Assembly (NCBI GenBank): GCA_963716445.1
Contig: OY970313.1
Coordinates: 1,426,001 to 1,490,000 of the forward strand
DNA length: 64,000 bases
Origin: JAAYBF01 sp963716445
GTDB lineage: Bacteria; Actinomycetota; Thermoleophilia; Solirubrobacterales; Thermoleophilaceae
Direction: 5' to 3'
Every line of letters starts with the position of its first letter. Within the stretch, counting starts at the first letter, position 1. The notes beneath the pieces were generated by a model. It saw nothing but the letters and a program-made list of their open reading frames with translations. It had not been told where the DNA came from and made no database searches. Shown piece by piece: positions 1 through 8,605 of this stretch. Made by a program: the position numbers and the translations under genes.

Positions 1-1730
1 GGAGCAAGCAGAAGGTGCTCACCCAGTACCTCAACAGCGTCTACTTCGGCAACGGGGCCTACGGCGTCGAGGCGGCGGTCCGGACCTACTTCGGCTCGGA
101 CTCCGAGCCGATCGTCGATCCGGCGACCGGGATGCCGGTCGAGGACGACGGGCTCGACGCCGGGACGCCCGAGGCGGCCAACGTCAGCCCCGCCGAGGCG
201 GCGCTGCTCGCCGGCATGATCGCCTCGCCGAGCATGTACGACCCGGTCCAAAACCGGGCCCGGGCGCGCGAGCGGCGCGACCTCGTCCTCCAGCGGATGC
301 TCGAGCAGGAGATGATCACGCGGGCGGACTACGACGCGGGGATCCGCGAGGACCTCCCCGACGAGAACGACATCCAGCCGCCGCAGCCGCACTCGAGTCA
401 GCCCTACTTCACCACCTGGCTGACACAGCAGCTGGTCGACCGCTACGGCCCGGGCGCCGTGTTCGCCGGCGGCCTGAAGGTGACCACGACGCTCGATCCG
501 GAGCTGCAGGCGGCTGCCGAGCAGGCGATCCAGGGCCGGCTCGGGGCGATCGGGCCGACGGCTTCGCTCGTGGCGATCGAGAACAAGACCGGCGAGGTCA
601 AGGCGATGGTCGGCGGGCCCGACTTCGACGAGCGCCCGTTCAACCTCGCGACGAACGGCCGCCGTCAGCCGGGATCGTCGTTCAAGCCCTTCATCCTCGC
701 GCGCGCGCTGGCCGACGGGATGAGCCCCGAGGCGACCTTCGCCTCCCAGCCGAAGGAGTTCCCGGTCCCGGGCTCGCGGACGGAGAAGTTCGTCGTCGCC
801 AACTACGAGGACTCCTACTCGGGCGTCGCGTCGCTGCGCGGAGCCACGACGAGCTCCGACAACTCCGTCTACGCCGAGGTCGGCCTCCAGGTCGGCACGA
901 AGCGGGTCGCCCGGCTGGCCCACCGGATGGGGATCAGGAGCCCGATCTCGACCAACCCGGCGATGACGCTCGGCGGCCTCACCGAGGGCCTGACGCCGCT
1001 CGAGCTGGCCTACGCCTACTCGACGATCGCCAACAAGGGCGTGCGCGTCTCCGGCTCGCTCGCGTCGTCGGAGGCCGGACCGGTCGCGATCGAGCACGTC
1101 GAGGGCGCCGGGCGCGACACGACCAACAAGCGGCGCGAGGAGCGCGTCTTCTCGGACTCCGTCGGCGAGACGACGCAGGAGCTGCTCGCCGGAGTGGTCG
1201 CCTCGGGCACCGGCAAGGCGGCGCAGATCGGCGAGTTCGCCGCCGGCAAGACGGGGACGACCGAGAACTACGGCGACGCCTGGTTCGTCGGCTTCAACAG
1301 CGAGCTGACCGTCGCGGTGTGGGTCGGCTATCCCGACGAGCTGAGGGCGATGGAGACCGAGTACCGCGGCGGACCGGTCGCGGGCGGCACCTATCCCGCC
1401 GAGATCTGGCACGACCTGATGACCGCCTGGATCGGCATTCGCGACCAGCGCCGCGCCGAGCTCGGCGTCGACCAGGACGACGCGACCTCGCAGCCCTACG
1501 TCCCAGCCGATCCGGGCGCGACGACGACCGCGCCCGACGCTCCGGCGCCCGAGGAGGGCGAGCCGGGCGAGGACGGCGCTGCGCCCGACCCCGGCGGTCA
1601 GGCACCCGAGCCGCAGCCGCCCGCCGAGCAGGACCCGGCGCCGACGCCAGCCCCCGCGCCGGCGCCGGCCCCCGCGCCCACCCCACCGGGCGGAGGCACC
1701 CAGGGCGGCGGCGGCGCGGCGCCCGGCTAG
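1..1730 (+). CDS. Class A penicillin-binding protein (PBP1A-type), 5' end outside window
   Basis: Bifunctional peptidoglycan synthase acting outside the membrane. The visible part, open from base 3, begins inside the glycosyltransferase (GT51) domain (YLNSVYFGNGAYGVEAA). It then carries the complete transpeptidase domain: SxxK as GSSFKPF (active serine about visible residue 221), the SxN-type motif SSDNS and the KTGT box (AGKTGTTENYGDAWFVG). About 75 C-terminal residues are Pro/Ala/Gly-rich low complexity, common in actinobacterial PBPs. The N-terminal anchor and first GT51 motifs are missing only because the window starts here. The stop codon overlaps that of the convergent glycosylase gene in a shared CTAG. 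Confidence 0.95.
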   Translation, partial: SKQKVLTQYLNSVYFGNGAYGVEAAVRTYFGSDSEPIVDPATGMPVEDDGLDAGTPEAANVSPAEAALLAGMIASPSMYDPVQNRARARERRDLVLQRMLEQEMITRADYDAGIREDLPDENDIQPPQPHSSQPYFTTWLTQQLVDRYGPGAVFAGGLKVTTTLDPELQAAAEQAIQGRLGAIGPTASLVAIENKTGEVKAMVGGPDFDERPFNLATNGRRQPGSSFKPFILARALADGMSPEATFASQPKEFPVPGSRTEKFVVANYEDSYSGVASLRGATTSSDNSVYAEVGLQVGTKRVARLAHRMGIRSPISTNPAMTLGGLTEGLTPLELAYAYSTIANKGVRVSGSLASSEAGPVAIEHVEGAGRDTTNKRREERVFSDSVGETTQELLAGVVASGTGKAAQIGEFAAGKTGTTENYGDAWFVGFNSELTVAVWVGYPDELRAMETEYRGGPVAGGTYPAEIWHDLMTAWIGIRDQRRAELGVDQDDATSQPYVPADPGATTTAPDAPAPEEGEPGEDGAAPDPGGQAPEPQPPAEQDPAPTPAPAPAPAPAPTPPGGGTQGGGGAAPG

Positions 1731-2311
1731 GCGAGCGCCGCCGGGCGCGGCCGCGACACGCAACGACTGTCGAGATCGCAGAAGCGCCACGGCAGCTCGA
1801 CCGCCTTGGTGATCCCGATCCGCGTGCCGGCGACGGTCCGCGGCGGCTCGCCTGGCGCCCGCGGCCGGATCTCGATCGGCCCGTCGAGCGGCGTGCCGTT
1901 GAGGTCGAGCCCGATGCCGAGCGCCTGGGTCAGCTTGCCGGGGCCCGAGCAGAGCTCCTCGACGCGCTCGAGCCCGCGCCGCTCGCGCATCAGGTCGATT
2001 CCGTCGAGCGGCTCGAGCGCGCGGATCAGCACGGCCGCGCCGGCGCCGTCGTCCTCGCTGACCGCGTTGAGCAGCGCGTGGATGCCGTAGGAGCGGTAGA
2101 CGTAGGCGATCCCGGGCGGGCCGAACAGAACGCGCGTGCGCGGGGTCAGCCCGGCGTAGGCGTGACAGGCGGGCTCGGACTCGTGGTAGGCCTCGGTCTC
2201 GACGATCCGGCCCGCCGTGTCGCCGTGGTGGACGGTGCAGCCGACGAGGTCCCGCGCCACCTCGACCACCGGCCGGTCGTAGAAGCTCGGCGGAAGCCGC
2301 GTCCGGCTCAG
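1727..2311 (-). CDS. mpg: DNA-3-methyladenine glycosylase (Mpg/AAG family), CTG start
   Basis: Excises alkylated purines in base-excision repair. The protein of about 194 residues has the Mpg start FYDRPVVEVARDLVG, the catalytic-region ETEAYHESEPACHAY, a TPRTRVLFGPPGIAYVYRSYG segment close to family consensus, and SGPGKLTQALGI. No ATG or GTG lies upstream of the conserved N-terminus. The best start is CTG at 2311, whose CTGA overlaps the argH stop and which has GGAG 5-8 nt upstream. A GTG start further in would cut off FYDRP. It is probably translated by coupling to argH. Confidence 0.9.
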   Translation of the reverse strand: MSRTRLPPSFYDRPVVEVARDLVGCTVHHGDTAGRIVETEAYHESEPACHAYAGLTPRTRVLFGPPGIAYVYRSYGIHALLNAVSEDDGAGAAVLIRALEPLDGIDLMRERRGLERVEELCSGPGKLTQALGIGLDLNGTPLDGPIEIRPRAPGEPPRTVAGTRIGITKAVELPWRFCDLDSRCVSRPRPAALA

Positions 2312-3675
2312 CTCGTCTCCGAGAGGATGTGCCGCGCCTGGGCGAGCTGCTCGCGGACGCGCGGCAGCGAGGTGCCGCCGTCGGAGACCTTCGACTCGAT
2401 CCAGGCGCCATCCTCGAGCAGGGCGTAGTACTCGCCGTCGAGCTCCGGCGCGAGCTCCGCCAGCTCGTCCCGCGTCAGCTCCGAGAGGGTCTTGCCGCGG
2501 TCGACGGCCGCGCGCACGACGCCGCCGACGATCGCGTGGGCCTTGCGAAACGGAACGCCGCGCTTGACGAGCAGGTCGGCGACGTCGGTCGCGGCCAGCG
2601 CCTCGTCGGTGGCCGCGGCGGCCAGGCGGTCGCGGTCGAAGGAGATCGTCGCGAGCATCTCGCGCGCGACTCGCAGGCACAGCTCGACCGTGTCGATCGC
2701 GTCGAAGAGCTGCTCCTTGTCCTCCTGGAGGTCCTTGTTGTAGGTCAGCGGCAGGCCGTGGAGCACTCCGTGGAGGGTCGTCAGCCGCCCGGCGACGCGT
2801 GGCGCCTTGGCGCGCAGCAGCTCGGCGGCGTCGGGATTCTTCTTCTGCGGCATCAGGCTCGAGCCGGAGGCGAAGCGGTCGGCGACCTCGCAGAAGCCGA
2901 ACTCCTCGCTCGACCAGATGACGATCTCGGCCCCCAGCTGCGAGAGGTGGGTCGCGCACGTAGCGGCCGCCGAGAGGTAGTCGAGCACGAAGTCGCGGTT
3001 CGACACGGCGTCGAGCGAGTTCTCGGCGATCCCGCCGAAGCCGAGCTCCTGCGCGACGAACATCCGGCCGGTGTCGAAGTTCGTGCCCGCGAGCGCGCCG
3101 GCGCCGAGCGGCAGGTCGTCGGTCGCGGTCATGCAGAAGTTGAACCGCTGCAGGTCGCGGCGGAACTTCCAGAAGTAGGCCAGCAGGTGGTGCGACAGGT
3201 AGATCGGCTGGGCCCGCTGGAGGTGGGTGTAGCCGGGCATCGGCCAGTCGAGGTGGCGCTCGGCGAGCTCCACGAGCGTGGCCAGCAGATCGTTCAGCAA
3301 CGCCTTGGCGTCGAGGCTGTGCGCGCGCACGAGCATCGCGACGTCGGTGGCGACCTGGTCGTTGCGCGAGCGGGCGGTGTGCAGTCGCGCGCCGGCGTCG
3401 CCGACCAGTTCGGTCAACCGCCGCTCGATCGCCATGTGGACGTCCTCGTCGTCGGCGTGCACCTGGAAGCGATCCGACTCGATCTCCTCGCGCACCTGCT
3501 CGAGGCCGCGCTCGATCGCCGCCGCGTCCTCGTCGCCGATGATCCCCGAGCTCGCGAGCATCTTCGCGTGCGCGATCGACTGCGCGATGTCGTAGGGCCA
3601 GAGCCGGAAGTCGAACGAGATCGACGAGTTCAGCGCCTGGAAGAGAGGGTCCTGGGGCTCGGAGAAGCGCGACAC
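2308..3675 (-). CDS. argH: Argininosuccinate lyase
   Basis: Cleaves argininosuccinate to arginine and fumarate, the last arginine step. It has 455 aa with the superfamily signature GSSLMPQKKNPDAAELLRAK, the HTARSRNDQVATD motif and the GYTHLQRAQP motif. Start chosen at GTG 3675 (VSRFSEPQDPLFQALNSSISFD), giving usual family length. The rest of the arginine pathway is not nearby. It is followed without gap by the glycosylase gene, whose start codon overlaps this stop. A good -35/-10 pair lies 44-72 nt upstream. Confidence 0.96.
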   Translation of the reverse strand: MSRFSEPQDPLFQALNSSISFDFRLWPYDIAQSIAHAKMLASSGIIGDEDAAAIERGLEQVREEIESDRFQVHADDEDVHMAIERRLTELVGDAGARLHTARSRNDQVATDVAMLVRAHSLDAKALLNDLLATLVELAERHLDWPMPGYTHLQRAQPIYLSHHLLAYFWKFRRDLQRFNFCMTATDDLPLGAGALAGTNFDTGRMFVAQELGFGGIAENSLDAVSNRDFVLDYLSAAATCATHLSQLGAEIVIWSSEEFGFCEVADRFASGSSLMPQKKNPDAAELLRAKAPRVAGRLTTLHGVLHGLPLTYNKDLQEDKEQLFDAIDTVELCLRVAREMLATISFDRDRLAAAATDEALAATDVADLLVKRGVPFRKAHAIVGGVVRAAVDRGKTLSELTRDELAELAPELDGEYYALLEDGAWIESKVSDGGTSLPRVREQLAQARHILSETS

Positions 3676-3718
3676 GGGCGCCGCCAGTCTATTGACGCGC
3701 CCCGTCGGGGCGGACGGG

Positions 3719-3747
3719 TGGCTATTCGAGGCGACGAAGGCTGTCAA
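3719..3747 (-). promoter_or_regulatory. Candidate argH promoter with hairpin near mRNA 5' end
   Basis: On the minus strand a perfect TTGACA (3747-3742) is followed after 17 nt by TAGCCA (3724-3719). Downstream, GCCCC-GAC-GGGGC (3711-3699) could form a small hairpin at the start of the transcript. The gap to the divergent epimerase gene is 129 bp, so both promoters lie here. The hairpin's role is unknown. Confidence 0.5.
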
Positions 3748-3804
3748 CCGGACCGTTGCGTCCTGAACGCGGGGCGACCGCCCGTCGCACATACGATCCC
3801 GCCC

Positions 3805-4788
3805 GTGCGAGCACTGGTCACGGGCGCCAACGGCAAGATCGGCAACGCGGTCGTCAGAGCCCTGACGACGCGCGGCGATGCGGTTCGAGCGCTGGTGCGC
3901 GACCCGGCGCGCGCGGCGGCCGTGCTGCCCGAAGGCGTGGAGCTGGCGCGCGGCGACGTCACGGACGCCGAGTCCGTGCTCGCCGCCGCCGAGGGCTGCG
4001 AGCTGGTCTTCAACGCGATGGGGCTGCCCGAGCAGTGGCTGGCCGACGAGGGCGAGTTCGAGCGCATCAACGCCGTCGGCAGCGAGACGGTCGTGCGCGC
4101 CGCCGCCCGGGCCGGAGCCAGGCGCGTGGTCCACACGAGCACGATCGACGTCTTCCACGCCGCGAACGGCGCTCGCTTCGACGAGTCGAAGCTGGCCGAC
4201 TACCCGAAAGGCACCGCCTACGAGCGCTCCAAGCAGCACGCCGAGCGTCTTGTGCTCGCCGCCGCCCAGCGCGAGGGCATCGAGCTCGTGATCGCCAATC
4301 CGGCGGCCGTCTACGGCCCGGGACCGGAGGGCAGCGCCTCGATCGAGCGCGACCTGCTCGAGCCGGTCGTCAACGGGCGCCGCGCCGCGCCGCCGGCGCT
4401 GCCGCCGGGCGGCTTCGGGGTGCTCTTCAACGAGGGCGCCGGCAGCGGCCATCTGCTCGTCGCCGAGCGCGGCAGGCCCGGCGAGCGCTACATCCTCTGC
4501 GACGGCCACGCGACCGTCCGCGAGCTCGCCGAGGCGGCCGTCCGGATCGCCGGCCGCGGGCGCGTCCCGCCGACGCTGCCCGCTACGGCAGCCAAGGCGA
4601 TGGCGGCCGCCGGCGCTCCGATCGCCGCGCTGACCGGCAAGCCGCCGCTGATGCCCAAGGGCCAGCTGCACTTCTTCCTCTGGAACGCAGCGCCGGACTC
4701 CTCGAAGGCGCAGCGAGAGCTCGGCTGGAAGCCGACGCCGCTCGACGAGGGACTGCGCCGAACGCTCGCGTCGATGGACCTGCTCTAG
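3805..4788 (+). CDS. NAD(P)-dependent epimerase/dehydratase (extended SDR)
   Basis: Extended short-chain dehydrogenase of 327 aa. The N-terminal nucleotide-binding motif is VTGANGKIGNAVV (TGxxGxxG), followed by the acidic GDVTD loop, a catalytic-type YERSKQHAE (YxxxK) and NPAAVYGPG. The substrate cannot be read from sequence. GTG start at 3805 lies about 7 nt after a TACGAT -10-like hexamer (3792-3797) without a Shine-Dalgarno sequence, suggesting a leaderless or near-leaderless message. It diverges from argH, and its stop shares CTAG with the convergent DegT gene. Confidence 0.85.
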   Translation: MRALVTGANGKIGNAVVRALTTRGDAVRALVRDPARAAAVLPEGVELARGDVTDAESVLAAAEGCELVFNAMGLPEQWLADEGEFERINAVGSETVVRAAARAGARRVVHTSTIDVFHAANGARFDESKLADYPKGTAYERSKQHAERLVLAAAQREGIELVIANPAAVYGPGPEGSASIERDLLEPVVNGRRAAPPALPPGGFGVLFNEGAGSGHLLVAERGRPGERYILCDGHATVRELAEAAVRIAGRGRVPPTLPATAAKAMAAAGAPIAALTGKPPLMPKGQLHFFLWNAAPDSSKAQRELGWKPTPLDEGLRRTLASMDLL

Positions 4789-5933
4789 ACCGCGCCGGTC
4801 GCCGCGCCGGCGAGGACCTCGCGCAGGGACTCGGTCACCCGCTCGACCTGGCCGTCGGTCAGCTCAGGGAAGAACGGCAGAGCGAGCGAGCGGCGCGAGA
4901 CGTCCTCGCAGACCGGGAACTCGCCCTCGCGATGGCCGAAGCGCTCGCGGTAGAAGCTCATCAGGTGGATCGCCGGCAGGTAGGGCTTGCTGTCGATGCC
5001 GCGCGCGCGCAGGGCGCGGATCGTGTCGTCGCGATCCACCCCGGCGGGGAGCTGGACGACGTAGACGAACCAGCTGCGGCGGTCGCCGCCGGCGTCCGGG
5101 CACGGCAAGTCGAGCCCCTCGACGCCCGCCAGCCCCTCCGAGTAGAGCGCGGCGACGCGAGAACGAGCCGCCAGCATCGCGTCGAGCCGCTCGAGCTGGG
5201 CGATCCCGAGCGCGCAGGCGACGTCGGAGAGCCGGTAGTTGAAGCCGAGCCGGTCGTGGTCGAGCCAGTCCATGTCGGGGGCCCGACCCTGGTTGCGCTC
5301 ACTGTCGATCCGCTGCTTGGTCGCGGCGTCCGGGCTGACCACGGCCCCGCCCTCACCCGTCGTGAGCTGCTTGTTCGGATAGAAGGCGAAGACCGCGGGA
5401 TTGCCGCGCGCGCCGACGGTCGCGCCGTCGCCGTGCACGGCGCCGAGCGCCTCGCAGGCGTCCTCGACGATCCAGAGCCGGCGCTTGGTGGCGAGCGCCT
5501 CCAACGCGGGCAGCGGCGCCGGATAGCCGAAGATGTGCACCGGCAGCAGCCCCGTCGTGCGCTCGGTGACGGCCGCCTCGAGCGCGTCGGGATCGACGTT
5601 GAGCGTGCGGCGGTCGATGTCGCAGAAGACGGGCCGGGCGTCCTCGTAGAGCACCGAGTTGGCCGACGCCACGAAGCTGAACGGCGTCGTGACGACCTCG
5701 TCGCCGGCCGCGACGCCGGCCGCGCGCAGCGCCAGGTGCAGGCCCGCCGTGCCGCTCGACACCGCCGAGACCCGCTCGACGCCTAGCCGCGCGCCGAGCG
5801 AGCGCTCGAACTCGGGCAGCAGCGGCCCGAGCGAGAGCCGCCGCGAGCGCAGCGCCTCGAGCACGAGCTGCTCCTCGCGCGCGCCGATCTGGGGCCGCGC
5901 GAGCGGGATCGGCTGCGACGCGTCCGCGCTCAA
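4785..5933 (-). CDS. DegT/DnrJ/EryC1-family PLP aminotransferase
   Basis: Fold-type I PLP enzyme of 382 aa, typically transaminating keto-sugars for surface glycans or antibiotics. It shows PIPLARPQIGAREE, SSGTAGLHLALRA (PLP phosphate contact), EDACEALGA, and the PLP lysine in YPNKQLTTGEGG. C-terminal SKPYLPAIHLMSFYRERFG matches the family. The TTG start at 5933 overlaps the cimA stop (TTGA), so it is probably co-translated with a branched-chain amino acid gene. No other sugar-nucleotide genes are adjacent, so the partner pathway is unclear. Confidence 0.88.
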   Translation of the reverse strand: MSADASQPIPLARPQIGAREEQLVLEALRSRRLSLGPLLPEFERSLGARLGVERVSAVSSGTAGLHLALRAAGVAAGDEVVTTPFSFVASANSVLYEDARPVFCDIDRRTLNVDPDALEAAVTERTTGLLPVHIFGYPAPLPALEALATKRRLWIVEDACEALGAVHGDGATVGARGNPAVFAFYPNKQLTTGEGGAVVSPDAATKQRIDSERNQGRAPDMDWLDHDRLGFNYRLSDVACALGIAQLERLDAMLAARSRVAALYSEGLAGVEGLDLPCPDAGGDRRSWFVYVVQLPAGVDRDDTIRALRARGIDSKPYLPAIHLMSFYRERFGHREGEFPVCEDVSRRSLALPFFPELTDGQVERVTESLREVLAGAATGAV

Positions 5934-7540
5934 CGCGGGGCGACCTCGCCGCTCTCGCGATAACGCACGTGCTGCACGCGCCCGGGCAGCATCCCGGCCT
6001 CGAGCGAGTCGACCAGCGCCTCCCAGCTCGCCTCGATGATGTTCTCCGAGACCCCGATCGTGCCCCAGGTCTCGCTGCCGTCCCCGGCGTCGAGCAGGAC
6101 GCGCGTGACGGCGCCCGTGCCCTTGTCCTCGTCGAGGATCCGGACCTTGAAGTTGACGAGCTCGATATCGCGCAGGTGCGGGTAGGTCGCGCAGATCGCG
6201 TCGCGCAGCGCCACGTCGAGCGCGTTGACCGGCCCGTTGCCCTCGGCTGTGCGGACGTAGCGCTGGCCGTCGACCCAGATCTTGATCGTCGCCTCGGTCT
6301 CGACCTTGCCGTCCTCGCGCTTCTCGACGATCACCCGCCACGACTCGAGCCGGAACAGCGGCGCGTAGTCGCCCGACTCCTTGCGGATCAGCAGATCGAA
6401 GGAGCCGTCGGCGGCCTCGAGGTGGTAGCCGCGGTGCTCGAGCTCCTTGACGCGCTCGGCCACGCGCGCCGCGCCCTCCGGCGTCAGGTCGACCCCGGTC
6501 TCCCCCGCCCGCGCCTCGACCGTCCCCCTGCCGCTCAGCTCGGAGATCAGCAGCCGGCGATCGGCGCCGACGTCCTTCGGCTCGACGTGCTCGAAGGTGC
6601 GCGCGTCGCGGTTGACCCCGGCGACGTGCATGCCGCCCTTGTGGGCGAACGCGTTCGCGCCGACGTAGGGCTGGTTGGGGTTCGGCGCGACGTTGCAGAG
6701 CTCGTCGATCAGGTGGGCCGTCTCGGTCAGTCGCGCGAGCAGGCGGGGCTCGACGCAGTCGAAGCCGAGCTTGAGCTGAAGGTCCGCGAGGATCGTGATC
6801 AGGTTCGCGTTGCCGCAGCGCTCGCCATAGCCGTTGACCGTGCCCTGCACGAGCCGCGCGCCGCGCTGGACGGCGACCAGCGAGTTGGCGACGCCGCAGC
6901 CGGCGTCGTCGTGCGCGTGGATCCCGACCCCGACCGCGTCGCCGAGCTCGGCGACCGCCGCGGCGGTGGCGTCGGCGACCGCCGTCGGCAGCGTCGCGCC
7001 GTTGGTGTCGCAGAGGGTGACGTTCTCGGCGCCGGCGCCGGCGGCGGCGCGCAGGCAGCGCAGCGCGTAGGCCGGGTCGTCGGCGTGGCCGTCGAAGAAG
7101 TGCTCGGCGTCGTAGATCACGCGCTTGCCCTCGCCGCGCAGGAACGCGACCGAGTCGGCGATCATCCGCAGGTTCTCCTCGGGGTCGACGCGCGTGACCT
7201 TCTCGAGGTGCAGCGACCACGTCTTCCCGACCAGCGTGCAGACCGGGGCGAAGCAGTCGGCGAGCAGTCGCAGCGCGGGATCGTCGGCGGCCGCGACGTC
7301 CTTGCGGCGCGTCATCCCGAACGCGGCGACGTCGGCGTGCGCGAACGTCTCGCGCGAGAGCAGGTCGAACAGCGCCTCCTCCTTCGGGTTCGAGCTCGGG
7401 AAGCCGGCCTCGATCAGCTGGACGCCGAGGTCGTCGAGCGCGTGCGCGACGCGGACCTTCTCGTCCGCGGACAGCGACATCCCCTCCCCCTGCATGCCGT
7501 CGCGGAGGGTGGTGTCGTAGAGGAGTACCTGCTCTGCCAT
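5930..7540 (-). CDS. cimA: (R)-citramalate synthase, CimA type
   Basis: Condenses pyruvate with acetyl-CoA to citramalate, the threonine-independent entry to isoleucine. It has 536 aa: an N-terminal HMGL-like TIM barrel (DTTLRDGMQGEGMSLS, metal-binding HAHDDAGCGVANS, GYGERCGNA) and a C-terminal LeuA-type allosteric dimer domain from about residue 395. The DGMQGEG box and length separate it from LeuA, which is encoded at 24.2 kb. ATG start at 7540. The same LeuB and LeuC/D enzymes would process citramalate, and leuB and ilvE lie just upstream. Homocitrate synthase is the less likely alternative. Confidence 0.9.
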   Translation of the reverse strand: MAEQVLLYDTTLRDGMQGEGMSLSADEKVRVAHALDDLGVQLIEAGFPSSNPKEEALFDLLSRETFAHADVAAFGMTRRKDVAAADDPALRLLADCFAPVCTLVGKTWSLHLEKVTRVDPEENLRMIADSVAFLRGEGKRVIYDAEHFFDGHADDPAYALRCLRAAAGAGAENVTLCDTNGATLPTAVADATAAAVAELGDAVGVGIHAHDDAGCGVANSLVAVQRGARLVQGTVNGYGERCGNANLITILADLQLKLGFDCVEPRLLARLTETAHLIDELCNVAPNPNQPYVGANAFAHKGGMHVAGVNRDARTFEHVEPKDVGADRRLLISELSGRGTVEARAGETGVDLTPEGAARVAERVKELEHRGYHLEAADGSFDLLIRKESGDYAPLFRLESWRVIVEKREDGKVETEATIKIWVDGQRYVRTAEGNGPVNALDVALRDAICATYPHLRDIELVNFKVRILDEDKGTGAVTRVLLDAGDGSETWGTIGVSENIIEASWEALVDSLEAGMLPGRVQHVRYRESGEVAPR

Positions 7541-7544
7541 CGGG

Positions 7545-7667
7545 GTGAACGCCTTTCGAGTCTCGGACTTCGAGGAGAACGGACGTGCGCCTGCCGCGCG
7601 CAGACGTGCGTCGTCGCGCCGGTCAGCGCGCCGACGCGTCCGTAATTCGCTCGAAGCGGGCGTTCAC
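7545..7667 (-). repeat. Inverted repeat framing the cimA 5' leader
   Basis: The 123-bp gap between ilvE and cimA is bracketed by a 9-bp inverted repeat (GTGAACGCC at 7545-7553, GGCGTTCAC at 7659-7667). The second arm overlaps the ilvE stop region. It could fold the leader of cimA into one long-range stem, but no leader peptide, T-box or known riboswitch motif was recognised. Confidence 0.3.
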
Positions 7668-8590
7668 GCCTCTGATGGTACAGGCACCGGATCGAGCCAT
7701 TTGCGATAGCGCCCGACGCGCCCGCAGAGGGCGTTGTCGTAGATCTCCTGGATCTTGCGCGTGATCTCACCGGGCGGACCGAGCGCGATGTCGTCGACCT
7801 CGCGCACTGGCGTCAGCTCGGCGGCGGTCCCGACCAGGAAGACCTCGTCGGCGAGCACCAGCTCCGCGCGAGCGACGTCGCGCTCCTGCACCGTGTAGTC
7901 GAGGTCGCGCGCGATCTCGATGACCGACTTGCGGCTGATCCCGTCGAGGATGCTCGCCGTCTGGCCCGGGGTCGCCAGCACGCCGTCCTTGACGATGAAG
8001 ACGTTCTCGCCCGATCCCTCGCAGACGTGGCCCTTGTCGTCGAGCAGAATCGCCTCCTGGTAGCCCGCGCGCTTGGACTCGATCTTCGCCAGCACCGAGT
8101 TGAGGTACTGCCCGCCGGCCTTGGCGTGCGGGATCAGCGACTGCGGCGAGATCCGCCGCCACGAGGAGACCTTCGCCCGCACGCCGTCGCGCTTGGCGTC
8201 CTCGCCGAGGTAGGCGCCCCACTCCCAGACGGCGATCGCCGTATGGATCGGGTTGTCCTCGGGGTCGAGGCCCATCGGGCCGTAGCCGCGAAAGACGATC
8301 GGGCGGATGTAGCAGCTACGCAGCCCGTTGCGGGCGATCAGCTCGTGCGTCGCGGCGCGCATCTGCTCCTTCGAGAAGGGCAGATCCATGTAGTAGAGCT
8401 TGGCCGAGGCCTCGAGCCGGTCGAGGTGGTCCTGGTGGCGGAAGACGGCGGGGCCGGCGGCGGTCTCGTAGGCGCGCACGCCCTCGAAGACGCTGGTGCC
8501 GTAGTGGAAGGCGTGCGACAGGACGTGGACCTTGGCGTCCTCCCACGGGAGGAGCTCGCCGTCCATCCAGATGAGGTCCGCTGTCTGCAT
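7664..8590 (-). CDS. ilvE: Branched-chain amino acid aminotransferase
   Basis: Transaminates the 2-oxo acids of leucine, isoleucine and valine. It is a class IV PLP enzyme of 308 aa: FEGVRAYET near the N-terminus, PLP lysine in HAKAGGQYLNSVLAK, EGSGENVFIVKDG, and DGISRKSVIEIARDL. ATG start at 8590 has GGAGAG 4-9 nt upstream and follows leuB by 15 nt, giving the order leuB-ilvE-cimA-DegT on one minus-strand transcript. The IlvE length and context make D-amino-acid transaminase or aminodeoxychorismate lyase unlikely. Confidence 0.95.
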   Translation of the reverse strand: MQTADLIWMDGELLPWEDAKVHVLSHAFHYGTSVFEGVRAYETAAGPAVFRHQDHLDRLEASAKLYYMDLPFSKEQMRAATHELIARNGLRSCYIRPIVFRGYGPMGLDPEDNPIHTAIAVWEWGAYLGEDAKRDGVRAKVSSWRRISPQSLIPHAKAGGQYLNSVLAKIESKRAGYQEAILLDDKGHVCEGSGENVFIVKDGVLATPGQTASILDGISRKSVIEIARDLDYTVQERDVARAELVLADEVFLVGTAAELTPVREVDDIALGPPGEITRKIQEIYDNALCGRVGRYRKWLDPVPVPSEA

Positions 8591-8605
8591 GCTCTCCGCT
8601 CTCTG

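Noticed and set aside
1294..2428. Arginine-rich frames on both strands around the PBP 3' end
   Set aside because: They are shadows of the Pro/Ala-rich PBP tail and the glycosylase gene.
7541..7663. T-box or BCAA riboswitch before cimA
   Set aside because: No T-box sequence, specifier loop or known aptamer core could be recognised; only a 9-bp inverted repeat.
7621..7667. Short frame (MNARFERITDASAR) before cimA as an attenuator peptide
   Set aside because: Only one isoleucine, no run of Leu, Ile or Val codons, and no ribosome site.
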